A stretch of DNA of 64,000 nt from Conexibacter sp. CPCC 206217 (GTDB lineage Bacteria; Actinomycetota; Thermoleophilia; Solirubrobacterales; Solirubrobacteraceae), in contig NZ_JAUTDO010000002.1 in NCBI RefSeq assembly GCF_030646165.1, positions 496,001 to 560,000 on the forward strand, written 5' to 3'. The notes under the pieces were generated by a model. That model was not told the origin of the DNA, made no database searches, and saw only the letters and a program-made list of their open reading frames with translations. Shown piece after piece: positions 51,167 through 61,201 of this stretch (position 1 is its first letter; the number at the start of each line of letters is the position of its first letter). Made by a program: the position numbers and the translations under genes.

Positions 51167-51984
51167 CGGACGAGGTTCCCCGCGTCGACGGGCAGCGAGA
51201 TCCCGGTGACGTGCCTGGCCGAGGGCGATACGAGCCACAGCAGCGCATCGCTGACGTCGGAGGGGTCGAGCATCTCGACGTCGAGCAGGTTGCGCAGATC
51301 GATGCCGGCGGCCTCGATCGTGGCGAATGCCCGCGGCATCACGTCGTTCTCGACCATCGCCGTGCGCACGGCCGTCGGATGGAGCGCGTTGACGCGGATC
51401 CCGTGCGCAGCCAGCTCGATCGCGAGCGTGCGGACGAGCCCCACGAGTCCGTGCTTGGCGACGTTGTAGTGCGCGACCCCGGGAACGCCGCGCAGCCCGT
51501 TGACCGACGAGATCAGCACGATCGCGCCGCCGTCGCCGTCCAGCATGTGCGGGATCGCCGCGACGCAGGTCTTCCACACGCCGCTGAGGTTGACGTCCAG
51601 CATCACGTCCCACTGCCGCTCGGTCAGCTCCCAGGTGTTGGGAGCGTGGCTGTAGACGCCGGCGTTGCCGACGACGACGTCGATGCGGCCCAGCTCGCTC
51701 GCGGTGCGGGACGCGAACTCCCGCATCGCGTCGAGGTCGCGCACGTCCGCGACCGCTGCGAGGCACCGGCGGCCGGCCCCCTCGACCAGGCTGACGGTCT
51801 CGGCCAGCTCGCCGGGGGTGGCGAGCGGATACTCGATCGTGTCGATCGGGCCGGCGATGTCGCAGATCGCCACGTCGGCACCGGCCTTCGCCAGCGTGAG
51901 CGCGTGCGAGCGCCCCTGACCGCGGGCGCCGCCGGTGATGAGCGCGACGCGCCCCTCGAGCGGCTGTCTCGCCTCGGCGCTCAT
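51163..51984 (-). CDS. Mycofactocin-type short-chain dehydrogenase/reductase, second operon
   Basis: 273 residues, 4-base overlaps on both sides. Nucleotide loop ALITGGARGQGRSHALTLAK, post-strand insertion AICDIAGPIDTIEYPLATPG, catalytic Ser in LISSVNGL, Tyr-Lys in HYNVAKHG. The YPLATP and ARGQGRSHA wording is characteristic of the mycofactocin-coupled subfamily. Probably oxidises an alcohol produced in the pathway. Confidence 0.9.
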   Translation of the reverse strand: MSAEARQPLEGRVALITGGARGQGRSHALTLAKAGADVAICDIAGPIDTIEYPLATPGELAETVSLVEGAGRRCLAAVADVRDLDAMREFASRTASELGRIDVVVGNAGVYSHAPNTWELTERQWDVMLDVNLSGVWKTCVAAIPHMLDGDGGAIVLISSVNGLRGVPGVAHYNVAKHGLVGLVRTLAIELAAHGIRVNALHPTAVRTAMVENDVMPRAFATIEAAGIDLRNLLDVEMLDPSDVSDALLWLVSPSARHVTGISLPVDAGNLVR

Positions 51985-53417
51985 CGCGCCACCTCCGCGG
52001 CGACCCGCGCTGGTGTCGCTCCGAGCATCGGCGCACCGCGCTTCACGAACCGCCCCGTCCCGGGCTCGGCGACCAGCTCACGGTTGCGGACCACCGGGAT
52101 GCCGCGCACCAGGACGGTCTCGGGAGCGCCGGTCACCTGCATGCCGTCGAAGACCGACGTGTCGCAGCGGGTGCGCATCGACTCCGGACCGATCGAGAGC
52201 CTCAGCTCGGGATCGAAGATCACGAGGTCGGCGTCGGCGCCGACGGCGATCGTGCCCTTGCGCGGGTACAGGCCGAACAGCTTCGCCGGACGCGTCGAGA
52301 GCAGCCCGACCATCTCGTTGAGGCTGATGCGGCCGCCGCGGACGCCCAGCTCGTGGACGACGAGCAGACGCTCTTCGACGCCCGCCGCCCCGTTGGGAAT
52401 CTTCGAGAAGTCGCCGCGACCCAGCTCACGCTGCTCGAAGCTGAACGGAGCATGGTCGGATGCGATCACCGAGAGCGTGCCCGCGCGGATCGCGTCCCAG
52501 AGCCTGTCGTGCTCGCTGCGATCGCGCGCGGGCGGGCTGAAGACGTAGCGGGCCGCCGCGAAGTCGTCGGTCGCGAAGACGCTGTCGTCGACCACCAGGT
52601 AATGGGTGCAGGTCTCGCCCCACACCGCCTGGCCGCGCCGCTGGGCCGCGGCGATCTCCGCCGCCGCCTCCCCGCAGGAGACGTGTACGACGTACAGCGG
52701 CGCGCCGGCGAGCTCGGCGAGCCGCACCGCGCGCGCGGTCGCCTCGACCTCCACGAGCGGCGGCCGCGTGAGCAGATGGTGGCGTGGGCTCACGTCCCCG
52801 GCCGCGACCGCGCGCCGCACGAGCAGGTCGACGACGTCGCCGTTCTCGCAGTGCGTCATCACGAGCGAGCCGGACTCCGCGGCGACCTCCATCGTCTGCA
52901 GGAGGCCGGCGTCGTCGACCATGAAGGAGCCCTTGTAGGCCATGAACACCTTGAAGCTCGTGATGCCCCGACCCGGCAGCTCGCGCAGTTCGTCGATGCG
53001 CGCGGGAGACGACAGGTCGGTCACCGCGACGTGGAAGCCGACGTCGACGACCGGCGGCGCGACGCGCAGCTTCTCGAACCAGGCGTCGAGCGCCTCGGGG
53101 ATCGACTGCCCCGGCTGCTGCATGCAGAAGTCGACGTGGCAGGTGGTTCCGCCGAAGGCGGCCGCGACGGTGCCGCTGGTGAAGTCGTCGCAGGTGAACG
53201 TCGGCCCGAACGGCATGTCCATGTGCGTGTGGGGATCCACGCAGCCGGGCAGCACCAGGCGCTCCGCCGCCTCGACCACCTCCGTCCCGGCAGGCGGCTC
53301 GATCTTGCGTCCGATGGCGACGATGCGACCCTCGTCGACGAGGATGTCGGCGACGTAGTCGTCGACCTCGGTGATGATGCGGCCGCCGCGAACCAGAACC
53401 ATGGTCGGCGTCCTCAC
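51981..53417 (-). CDS. D-hydantoinase/dihydropyrimidinase, second operon
   Basis: 478 residues from GTG 53417, which overlaps the TGA of the small gene (GTGA), matching the operon's habit; ATG 53402 gives 473 residues. Motifs: GCVDPHTHMDMPFG (zinc His pair), carboxylated Lys in TSFKVFMAYKG, THCENGD, HVSCGEAAAEI, ASDHAPFSFEQRE. Normal length for the family. Opens a cyclic ureide to an N-carbamoyl product, which the divergent M20 hydrolase could process. Confidence 0.92.
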   Translation of the reverse strand: MRTPTMVLVRGGRIITEVDDYVADILVDEGRIVAIGRKIEPPAGTEVVEAAERLVLPGCVDPHTHMDMPFGPTFTCDDFTSGTVAAAFGGTTCHVDFCMQQPGQSIPEALDAWFEKLRVAPPVVDVGFHVAVTDLSSPARIDELRELPGRGITSFKVFMAYKGSFMVDDAGLLQTMEVAAESGSLVMTHCENGDVVDLLVRRAVAAGDVSPRHHLLTRPPLVEVEATARAVRLAELAGAPLYVVHVSCGEAAAEIAAAQRRGQAVWGETCTHYLVVDDSVFATDDFAAARYVFSPPARDRSEHDRLWDAIRAGTLSVIASDHAPFSFEQRELGRGDFSKIPNGAAGVEERLLVVHELGVRGGRISLNEMVGLLSTRPAKLFGLYPRKGTIAVGADADLVIFDPELRLSIGPESMRTRCDTSVFDGMQVTGAPETVLVRGIPVVRNRELVAEPGTGRFVKRGAPMLGATPARVAAEVAR

Positions 53418-53566
53418 GTCCGCCGCGGGAGGTCGCGCCCCCCCTTGCGACAGATCGCGGCGGCGAGGCGCTCGGGCCAGGTCGGCGGCGTGCCTCGGGG
53501 CGGTGCCGCGCCGTGCCCGCGGTCGCGTGTGGCGACGGGTGCGCCTTGATCGTTGAGCTTGCGCAT
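53414..53566 (-). CDS. Small protein of unknown function leading the hydantoinase operon
   Basis: 50 residues. Strong ribosome site GGAGG 9 bases before the ATG, and a GTGA overlap with the hydantoinase start. It begins MRKLNDQGAPVATRDRGHGA, is rich in Arg/Pro, has one Cys (AAICRKGG) and no membrane segment. No family recognised. Could be a coupling leader peptide or a small partner protein. An upstream in-frame ATG at 53602 lacks a ribosome site. Confidence 0.6.
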   Translation of the reverse strand: MRKLNDQGAPVATRDRGHGAAPPRGTPPTWPERLAAAICRKGGRDLPRRT

Positions 53567-53637
53567 GGATGCGAACCTCCGGCTCGGGCGGCGATGCGTC
53601 ACGGCGTGCCAGGTGAGCTGACAACCTCTCGCACCGG

Positions 53638-53650
53638 TACTAATAACGTT
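53638..53650 (-). promoter_or_regulatory. Second copy of the 13-bp LacI-type operator element
   Basis: TACTAATAACGTT, identical to 44930-44942. Here the other half is poor (GTTGTCGTTT), so binding may be weaker or need a second site. It lies about 70 bases upstream of the first gene of the hydantoinase operon. A TTTTGGACA (53655-53663) beside it resembles one half of the hyuB palindrome. Confidence 0.55.
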
Positions 53651-53769
53651 GTCGTTTTGGACACTCTCACATGACTTTGCCCGTTGTCAATGCCTCCCCA
53701 ACTCGCGCTCTGCATACCCGGCGCGCCGCCCATAGTCAGTCAACTTATCCCTTTGTACAAGGACTTTCA

Positions 53770-53833
53770 TGCGTACGCACAGGAGGAACGACCCGTTGAC
53801 CGGTGCGCGCGCCCTCGGTAGCGTTTGTACGCA
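53770..53833 (+). promoter_or_regulatory. Promoter and possible operators of the second N-carbamoylase gene
   Basis: -35 TTGACC (53796-53801), 17-bp spacer, -10 TAGCGT (53819-53824). A perfect 10-bp palindrome TGCGTACGCA (53770-53779) precedes the -35 and its half GTACGCA recurs at 53827-53833, at the expected transcription start. The spacing would place a regulator on both sides of the polymerase site. Confidence 0.55.
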
Positions 53834-53866
53834 TATCGTTCTTACTTTGCCACCGTGAGGGAGCCT

Positions 53867-55123
53867 GTGTCCGATTTGCAGTTCGACGCCCGTCTCCGCA
53901 GCACCGGACGCATCGCCGCCGACATCGACGTCTTGTCGGGACCGCGCTACACGTCCGCGGATCACGCGATCCGCCGGTACGCCTACGTCCCCGAGTACGG
54001 CGCCACACTCGACTTCCTCGCGACGGAGTTCCGAGCGCTCGGTTTCACCGTCGAGCACGATCCGGTGGGCACGTTCGTCGCTCGCAATCGACAGAGCGGG
54101 ACACCGGTGTTCGGCATCGGGTCACACTGCGACTCCAACCGCAACGGAGGGGCGTACGACGGCACCCTCGGCGTCGTGACCGCCCTCGAGATCTGCCGGA
54201 TGAACCGCGAGCAGGGCCTCGACCATCCCCTGCAGGTGATCGCCTTCCTCGAGGAGGAGGGATCCGGCTTCGGGCAGATGCTGCTCGGCAGCCGGATCAT
54301 GGCCGGCCTCATCTCGGATGACGAGTTGGCGCAGATCCGCGCGATCGACGACGAGCGGACCTTCTTCGAGCACGCCCGCGATGCCGGCTATGCGCCCGAG
54401 GACTGGCGCGCGTCGGGCCGCTTCCTCGACGATCTCGTCGGCTGGATCGAGATCCACATCGAGCAGGGTCGCGTGCTGCACGACGCGGACGAACCCATCG
54501 GCCTGGTCACGGCGATCGCCGGCTACGAGCACGGTGACGTCACGATCGAGGGTCGCGCCGATCACGCGGGCGCCACGCCGATGCGGATGCGGGTCGACGC
54601 CGCCCTCGTCGCCGCCGAGACGACCGTCGAGCTCGAGCGCCTTGCGATCGCGGCCGGCAGGGGCACGGTCGGAACCGTGGGAGAGCTCACGCTCGAGCCG
54701 GGCTGGATCAACGTCGTGCCCGGTGGCGCCCGGATGTCGCTCGACGTGCGCGGCACCGACGACGAGGCGGTCGCCGTCGTCATGCGCGACATCGTCGCGT
54801 TCGCGGAGCGATCCGCGCTCGGGCGCGGCGGGCAGGCCGTCTACCGCCGGCGGGTCCACGTGCCGGCCACGCCGATGGATACTTCGATTCTCGACGCGCT
54901 CCACGCTGCGGCCGAGCGCTGCGGTGAGCCGTTCCGCGCCATGCCGTCAGGTGCGGCGCACGACACGATGTGCGTCGCCGCGCACCGTCCTACGGGAATG
55001 GTCTTCGTGCCCTGCGACGAAGGCATCAGCCATTCGCCGCTCGAACGGGCCCATCCGTCGGACGCGGCCCTCGCCGCCGAGATCACGCTCGACGCGATCG
55101 GCGCCCTCATCGGCCGAGCGTGA
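53867..55123 (+). CDS. M20-family N-carbamoyl amino acid hydrolase / allantoate amidohydrolase, second copy
   Basis: 418 residues from GTG 53867, with AGGGAG 4 bases upstream; longer in-frame starts lack a ribosome site. Motifs: GIGSHCDSNRNGGAYDGTLG (metal His/Asp), FLEEEGSGFGQMLLGSR, EIHIEQGRVLHDADEP, GRADHAGATPMRMRVDAALV, PSGAAHDTM. It differs from the copy at 14245 in having CDSNRNGG for LDTVSDGG. Divergent from the hydantoinase operon and probably its functional partner, hydrolysing the ring-opened carbamoyl product. Confidence 0.92.
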   Translation: MSDLQFDARLRSTGRIAADIDVLSGPRYTSADHAIRRYAYVPEYGATLDFLATEFRALGFTVEHDPVGTFVARNRQSGTPVFGIGSHCDSNRNGGAYDGTLGVVTALEICRMNREQGLDHPLQVIAFLEEEGSGFGQMLLGSRIMAGLISDDELAQIRAIDDERTFFEHARDAGYAPEDWRASGRFLDDLVGWIEIHIEQGRVLHDADEPIGLVTAIAGYEHGDVTIEGRADHAGATPMRMRVDAALVAAETTVELERLAIAAGRGTVGTVGELTLEPGWINVVPGGARMSLDVRGTDDEAVAVVMRDIVAFAERSALGRGGQAVYRRRVHVPATPMDTSILDALHAAAERCGEPFRAMPSGAAHDTMCVAAHRPTGMVFVPCDEGISHSPLERAHPSDAALAAEITLDAIGALIGRA

Positions 55124-55181
55124 GCGCGGCCCGGCCGCGCGCGAAGCGCCCCTTCGCCCGCCGCGTCGGATATCCGCGGCG
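55124..55181. terminator. Two hairpins between convergent genes
   Basis: GCGCGGCC/GGCCGCGC (55124-55140, effective 6-bp stem with a 5-base loop) starts at the end of the M20 stop codon, followed by CGCCGCG/CGCGGCG (55159-55181, 9-base loop). They lie between the M20 gene and the leftward EAL protein and probably serve both. Confidence 0.45.
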
Positions 55182-55240
55182 CTGGATCGACGCCATCGCC
55201 CCGCAGCTCCTGCGCGACGATCGTGCCGCGATCCGGACCC

Positions 55241-57019
55241 TCACAGCAGTCCGGGAATCTCGGAGGCGACGCTCGGGCGGCCAAGCAGGTAGCCCTGGCC
55301 GTACGTGCAGCCGAGATCGCGGAGTTGCTCGCGCTGCGTCTCGGTCTCGATGCCCTCGGCGACGGTGCGCAGGTCCATTCCGTTCGCCATCGTCACGATT
55401 CCGTGCAAGAGCGCGGCGGCGTTCTGCTGGTCGCCGAGCGCCGCGACGAAGGAGCGGTCGATCTTCAGCAGGTCGATCGGGAAGCGCGTGAGGTAGGCAA
55501 GCGAGGAGTAGCCGGTGCCGAAATCGTCGAGCGCGATCCTGACACCGTGTCGGCGGAGGCGGTGCATCGTCTGTGCGTGGGCGGTGCGATCGTCGAGCAG
55601 CGTGCGTTCGGTGACCTCGAGCGTGAGCGCGTCGGGCGGGACGCCGGTGTCGGAGAGTGCCGTGGCGACGGTGTCGAAGAATGTGGCGGTGCGCAGTTGC
55701 ACGGGCGCGATGTTGACCGCGACGGAGAGATCCGCGTCAGGGTGCTGGCGCCGCCAGCGGGCGAGGTCGGCGCAGGCGCGCTGGAGGATCCATTCGCCGA
55801 GCGCGACGATCTCGCCGGACCCCTCCGCGACGGGGATGAAGTCCGACGGGGCCACGTTGCCGAACTGCGGGTGATGCCAGCGGGCGAGCGCTTCGAAGCC
55901 GCGGACGCGATCGGTCCGCAAGTCGACGAGCGGCTGGTACTCGAGCGTCATCTCGCCGCGGCGATACGCGCCGTGCAGCGCGTTGCGCAGTCGCAGCCGG
56001 CTGCCCGCTCTCGCGCGGCAGGAGCGGTCCGTGCGCGCCACCGCGGCGTCGGCGTCGGCGAGGGCCGTCGTCGCGGACGAGATCAGCTCGGCCGGGTCGA
56101 GGACCGCGTCGGCGCAGGTCGAGACGGCGAGGCCCACTCTCGCGGTGATCAGCTGAGGCTCCGCGCCGAGCCCGTAGGGACGAGCGGTGATCGCCGTGTG
56201 CAGGCGCTCGGCGACGCGCAGCGCGTCGGCCTCGTCGTCGACCGTGTCGCACAGCACGAGAAAGTGGTCCGCGTCTGAGCGGCAGACCGCGTCTTCGGTG
56301 CGCAGCGTGTCGCGCAGGCGGTCGGCGACGGCGAGCAGCAGCGTGTCGCCCGCGTCGTGTCCGAGCGCGTCGTTGATGAGACGGAAGTCCATCAGGTCCA
56401 GCGCGACGACCGCGACCGCTCCCTCCCGGCGCACGACGCGCTCCAGTGCGCGTGCGAGGAACGTCTCGAAGAGGGCACGACCCGGCAGCCCCGTGAGCTG
56501 GTCGCAGAGCGGATCGACGGTGCGGGCGCGATGCAGCTCGATCGCATCGGCGGCCAATGCCGCGAGATCGGTCAGTATCTGCAGGTCGCGGCCGCTCCAG
56601 CAGCGCGGTCTGCTGTCGATCGCGCAGAACGATCCGAGCGTCTCCCCGCCGTCCAGCCGCAAGGGCACCCCGGCGTACGCGATCACGTCGAGGTCGCGCA
56701 CGGCGAGATTGTCGGCGACCAGCGGATCGGTGCGCGCGTCGTCGATCAGCAGCGGCGCGTCGCGGGCGACGACGTGCTTGCAGAACGAGTGCGACAGCGG
56801 CGTCTCGCGGTGCGCGGCCCACGGCTGCGACAGCCCGGTCTGTCCCGCGAAGAACTGGCGTCTCTCCCCCACGAGCGAGACCAGCGACACCGGCACGCCG
56901 AGCAGCTCGGCCGCGAGCCGGTTCAGACGCTCCAAGGACGCCTGCGGCGGCATGTCGAGCAGGCCACTGTCGCGCAGCGCCGCCAGACGGAACCCGTCGA
57001 GCACCCGGCTACCCGGCAT
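55241..57019 (-). CDS. GAF-GGDEF(degenerate)-EAL cyclic-di-GMP phosphodiesterase
   Basis: 592 residues from ATG 57019, chosen for GGAGAGG 6 bases upstream; ATG 57034 is possible. Order: GAF domain (about 20-165; LGVPVSLVSLVGERRQFFAG, ETPLSHSFCKHVV), GGDEF-like domain (about 175-325) in which the signature is replaced by RSDADHF and is surely inactive, then a complete EAL domain: FEALARW, AVNIAPVQLR, EVTERTLL, ALDDFGTGYSSL, LLKIDRSFV, AEGIETETQ, YGQGYLLGRP. Net activity is therefore phosphodiesterase, with GAF and dead GGDEF as sensors. Its start lies inside the 3' end of the diguanylate cyclase gene, so the two opposing enzymes are co-expressed. Confidence 0.92.
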   Translation of the reverse strand: MPGSRVLDGFRLAALRDSGLLDMPPQASLERLNRLAAELLGVPVSLVSLVGERRQFFAGQTGLSQPWAAHRETPLSHSFCKHVVARDAPLLIDDARTDPLVADNLAVRDLDVIAYAGVPLRLDGGETLGSFCAIDSRPRCWSGRDLQILTDLAALAADAIELHRARTVDPLCDQLTGLPGRALFETFLARALERVVRREGAVAVVALDLMDFRLINDALGHDAGDTLLLAVADRLRDTLRTEDAVCRSDADHFLVLCDTVDDEADALRVAERLHTAITARPYGLGAEPQLITARVGLAVSTCADAVLDPAELISSATTALADADAAVARTDRSCRARAGSRLRLRNALHGAYRRGEMTLEYQPLVDLRTDRVRGFEALARWHHPQFGNVAPSDFIPVAEGSGEIVALGEWILQRACADLARWRRQHPDADLSVAVNIAPVQLRTATFFDTVATALSDTGVPPDALTLEVTERTLLDDRTAHAQTMHRLRRHGVRIALDDFGTGYSSLAYLTRFPIDLLKIDRSFVAALGDQQNAAALLHGIVTMANGMDLRTVAEGIETETQREQLRDLGCTYGQGYLLGRPSVASEIPGLL

Positions 57020-58061
57020 CGCGCACCTCTCCATGCAAGCGATCCGGCCACGCGGCGGGCCAGTCGACGGCGATGCGGTCCCGTCCCGCGTCCTTGGCGG
57101 AGTACAGCGCCCGATCCGCGGCGGCCAGCAGCGCCTGCACGTCGATCGGGGCGACCGCCGCCGCGACTCCGCCGCTGACAGTCACGCGAAGCTCGGGGGA
57201 GATCCCGAAGCGAGCGCGACCGCCGCCGCCGGATGCGACGGCCGTGCGCACGCGCTCGGCGAGGGCGACGCACGCGGACCGGTCCGTGCGCGGCAGCGCG
57301 ACGACGAACTCCTCCCCGCCGAACCGCGCGGCGACGTCGATGCCGCGCACCTGCTCGCTGAGCACCTGCCCGACCCACGCGAGCACGCGATCGCCCATCT
57401 CGTGACCGTGCTCGTCGTTGACGCGCTTGAAGTGGTCGAGGTCGAAGGTCGCGATCGCGACCGAGCCCCGCTCGCGGATCGCGCGCGACAGCTCGACCGC
57501 CATCCGCTCGTCGAACCCGCGCCGATTCAACAGACCGGTCAGCGGGTCGACGCGCGCCTGATCGACGAGCCGCTTCACGAGCCGGTCGTTGCGAGTCGCG
57601 AGCACGCGCACCACCAACGCCACGACCAGCACCGCGACCTGCACGTCGAGCCACCGATCCACATTCCCCTGCCCCGCGGGCATCAGCGCCAGCGCGACGG
57701 CCTGCACCGCGCCGATCCAGACGACGATGAACGCCGTCCCGCCGACGCCGAAGAAGAGCGCCATCCACAACGCCGGCAACATGTACAGGACGGCCCCGTC
57801 GCCGTACTCGTGCGTCTGAACGAGCGCCACCGCGACGAGCGCCGCGCCCAACGGACCGAGCGACGCCAGCGCCAGGCGCGGCATCCGCGGCCCGGCGAGT
57901 GCAGCGGTCAGCATCAGCGCACCGGCAGCCAATCCCGGGGCCGGGGAGAACGACTCGCCGCCCGGGATCAGGCTCTCGGTCACGCCGAGGAACGCCGCGC
58001 CCGCGAAGATCGCCGCAGCGCTGAATGCGGCGACACGCTGATCTACGTCACGGTCGCTCAT
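57009..58061 (-). CDS. Membrane-bound diguanylate cyclase
   Basis: 350 residues: about six membrane segments in the first 180 residues ([52 protein letters not shown]), then a GGDEF domain with intact [13 protein letters not shown] and substrate-binding [20 protein letters not shown]. No RxxD inhibitory site is evident five residues before the signature ([10 protein letters not shown]). Makes cyclic-di-GMP from GTP. Overlaps the EAL gene by 11 bases. Confidence 0.92.
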   Translation of the reverse strand: MSDRDVDQRVAAFSAAAIFAGAAFLGVTESLIPGGESFSPAPGLAAGALMLTAALAGPRMPRLALASLGPLGAALVAVALVQTHEYGDGAVLYMLPALWMALFFGVGGTAFIVVWIGAVQAVALALMPAGQGNVDRWLDVQVAVLVVALVVRVLATRNDRLVKRLVDQARVDPLTGLLNRRGFDERMAVELSRAIRERGSVAIATFDLDHFKRVNDEHGHEMGDRVLAWVGQVLSEQVRGIDVAARFGGEEFVVALPRTDRSACVALAERVRTAVASGGGGRARFGISPELRVTVSGGVAAAVAPIDVQALLAAADRALYSAKDAGRDRIAVDWPAAWPDRLHGEVRDAG

Positions 58062-58070
58062 GACGGCTGA

Positions 58071-59576
<1,506 letters not shown>

Positions 59577-59627
59577 ACCGTCGATCGGTCGGTACCTGAG
59601 AACAACGTCAGAGCAAGGAGCAACGAG

Positions 59628-60065
59628 ATGCACAGCAGATTCCGTCACATCGTCGCCGCAGCAGCGGGGACAGCCATCGTGGGCGCTGCGCTGGCACCGG
59701 CGGGCGCGCAGGCGGCCGCGAGATGTCAGTCGGTCCTGCCCGCCGTGGCGAGAGAGAACGCCGCCGCCGGCCGGCTGGTGAGAAAGCTGATCTCGACCAC
59801 GAGCTACACACCGCTGGAGCGGACGGTCACGCCGAAGATCACCAGAACCGTCGGGTTCGTCGGCTATGGCTCGATCGTCGTGCGCGCGCCCAGCGGCACG
59901 ACGCCGGTCGTGGGGACGTTCGTGCTCAGAGGTGCCGACCGCTGTGCGATCACGATCACCGCAGCCGACGTGGTGCTGCGCCGCAACGCCTACGTGATCG
60001 ACTTCATCGCGCCCGGCGAGCAGGGCAACCCCGGTCGCGTCACGGTCACGCTCGTCTCCGTCTGA
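59628..60065 (+). CDS. Small exported protein of unknown function
   Basis: 145 residues; AAGGAG about 8 bases before the ATG. Signal peptide ends near PAGAQA-AA (about residue 30). The mature part has two Cys (ARCQSV, DRCAIT) that could form a disulphide, and beta-rich stretches (TVGFVGYGSIVVRAPSG, GRVTVTLVSV). No family recognised. Most Arg codons are AGA. Located 51 bases after the ubiquitin-fusion gene, possibly with its own promoter. Confidence 0.75.
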   Translation: MHSRFRHIVAAAAGTAIVGAALAPAGAQAAARCQSVLPAVARENAAAGRLVRKLISTTSYTPLERTVTPKITRTVGFVGYGSIVVRAPSGTTPVVGTFVLRGADRCAITITAADVVLRRNAYVIDFIAPGEQGNPGRVTVTLVSV

Positions 60066-60095
60066 GCGCCGACCCGACGCACCACGCGCTCACAG

Positions 60096-60122
60096 GTCGC
60101 CGGCAGCGGCTGCCCTGGCGAC
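60096..60122 (+). terminator. Hairpin after the small exported protein
   Basis: GTCGCC-GGCAG-CGG-CTGCC-CT-GGCGAC: an 11-bp stem with a 2-base bulge and a 3-base loop, 31 bases after the stop. Confidence 0.55.
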
Positions 60123-60242
60123 GCGATGCCACACGCGCGGCCGGGGAGCGTCTGAGCGCGGACACCCACCGCTTCCCGCTGCCCTTCTGCCGACTCCTCT
60201 GGATATGGTGCTGCCGGTCGTCGGACGGAGGTCATCTCACCC

Positions 60243-61199
60243 ATGCTGGAAGGTACGTCGAGGTCATGCTCGGGCGTCGCGACGGGAGTCGCCGGAGCGG
60301 CGCTCGCGCTCGCCGCGCTCGCCGCGTCGGCGGACGCGAGAAAGCCCGGCGGGCGCGAGAGCGCAGCCGGGAGCATCTACGCGCTGTGCGGCCCGAACGT
60401 CTGCCGCATCGACGTCGCGACGCGCAGATCGACGATCGTGCTGCGCCGCTCGACCGACAAGGAGTACGCGTCGGTCGCGGCCTCGCCGAGCGGGCAGACG
60501 CTCGCGTTCGTCTACGACGGAGACCTCTTCCGCAGCGGGCGCGACGGACGCGGCCGGCACGAGCTCGACCAGAGCGGCTATGGCACCTACGGGCTCTCCG
60601 TCAGTCCGAACGGACGCTCGGTCTCGTGGTTCGCGCGCGTGAACTCGCAGCAGTGCTTCACCGATTTCAACCTCAACTACATCTGCACGCCTGTCACGTA
60701 CACCAATCTGTACAGCCAGGGTCTGAGCGAGCGCGAAGCCGACTCGCACGGGAGACCGTCGACCACCGCCGGCTGGTACCGCACCCAGCTCGTCGCCCAG
60801 ACGGAGCCGGAAGAGGGCGAGGCCGACTACATCTGCGTGATCGATGACGACGGCGACTGCACGCGCACGGTCGCGCAGGATCCGGCACGGGCGTACTCCA
60901 GCCCCTCCACCTCCCCCGACGGTCGCTATCTGGCGGTCGTCTCCGAGCCTGTCCCGCCGGAGAACGGCGACATGGACTTCGAGGGCCGGATCGAGATCTG
61001 GAACGCCGCCAACGGACGCAAGCTGCGCAACCTGACCGAAGGCACCAAGGACGACACGCCGATCTTCAGCCCCGACGGCAAGACGGTCGCCTTCCAACGC
61101 GGCAAGGACATCCTGACCCGCGCGGTCAAGGGCGGACGGCCCAAGCTGGTCAAGCGGGGCGCGACGCTCACCGGTCCCAGCTGGACGCGAGGGCAGTAG
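60243..61199 (+). CDS. Exported beta-propeller protein (TolB/WD40-like)
   Basis: 318 residues; GGAGG 12 bases before the ATG. Hydrophobic leader GVAGAALALAALAASADA acts as signal peptide. Propeller-type repeats are seen in VAASPSGQTLAFVYDGDLFR, YGLSVSPNGRSVSWFARV, TSPDGRYLAVVSE and PIFSPDGKTVAFQRGKDILT, each with the S-P-D/N-G turn of TolB/PD40 repeats. Four or five such blades and a disulphide-capable central loop (QQCFTDFNLNYICTP). Role unknown, perhaps surface binding. The next gene starts 2 bases after its stop. Confidence 0.82.
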   Translation: MLEGTSRSCSGVATGVAGAALALAALAASADARKPGGRESAAGSIYALCGPNVCRIDVATRRSTIVLRRSTDKEYASVAASPSGQTLAFVYDGDLFRSGRDGRGRHELDQSGYGTYGLSVSPNGRSVSWFARVNSQQCFTDFNLNYICTPVTYTNLYSQGLSEREADSHGRPSTTAGWYRTQLVAQTEPEEGEADYICVIDDDGDCTRTVAQDPARAYSSPSTSPDGRYLAVVSEPVPPENGDMDFEGRIEIWNAANGRKLRNLTEGTKDDTPIFSPDGKTVAFQRGKDILTRAVKGGRPKLVKRGATLTGPSWTRGQ

Positions 61200-61201
61200 A
61201 C

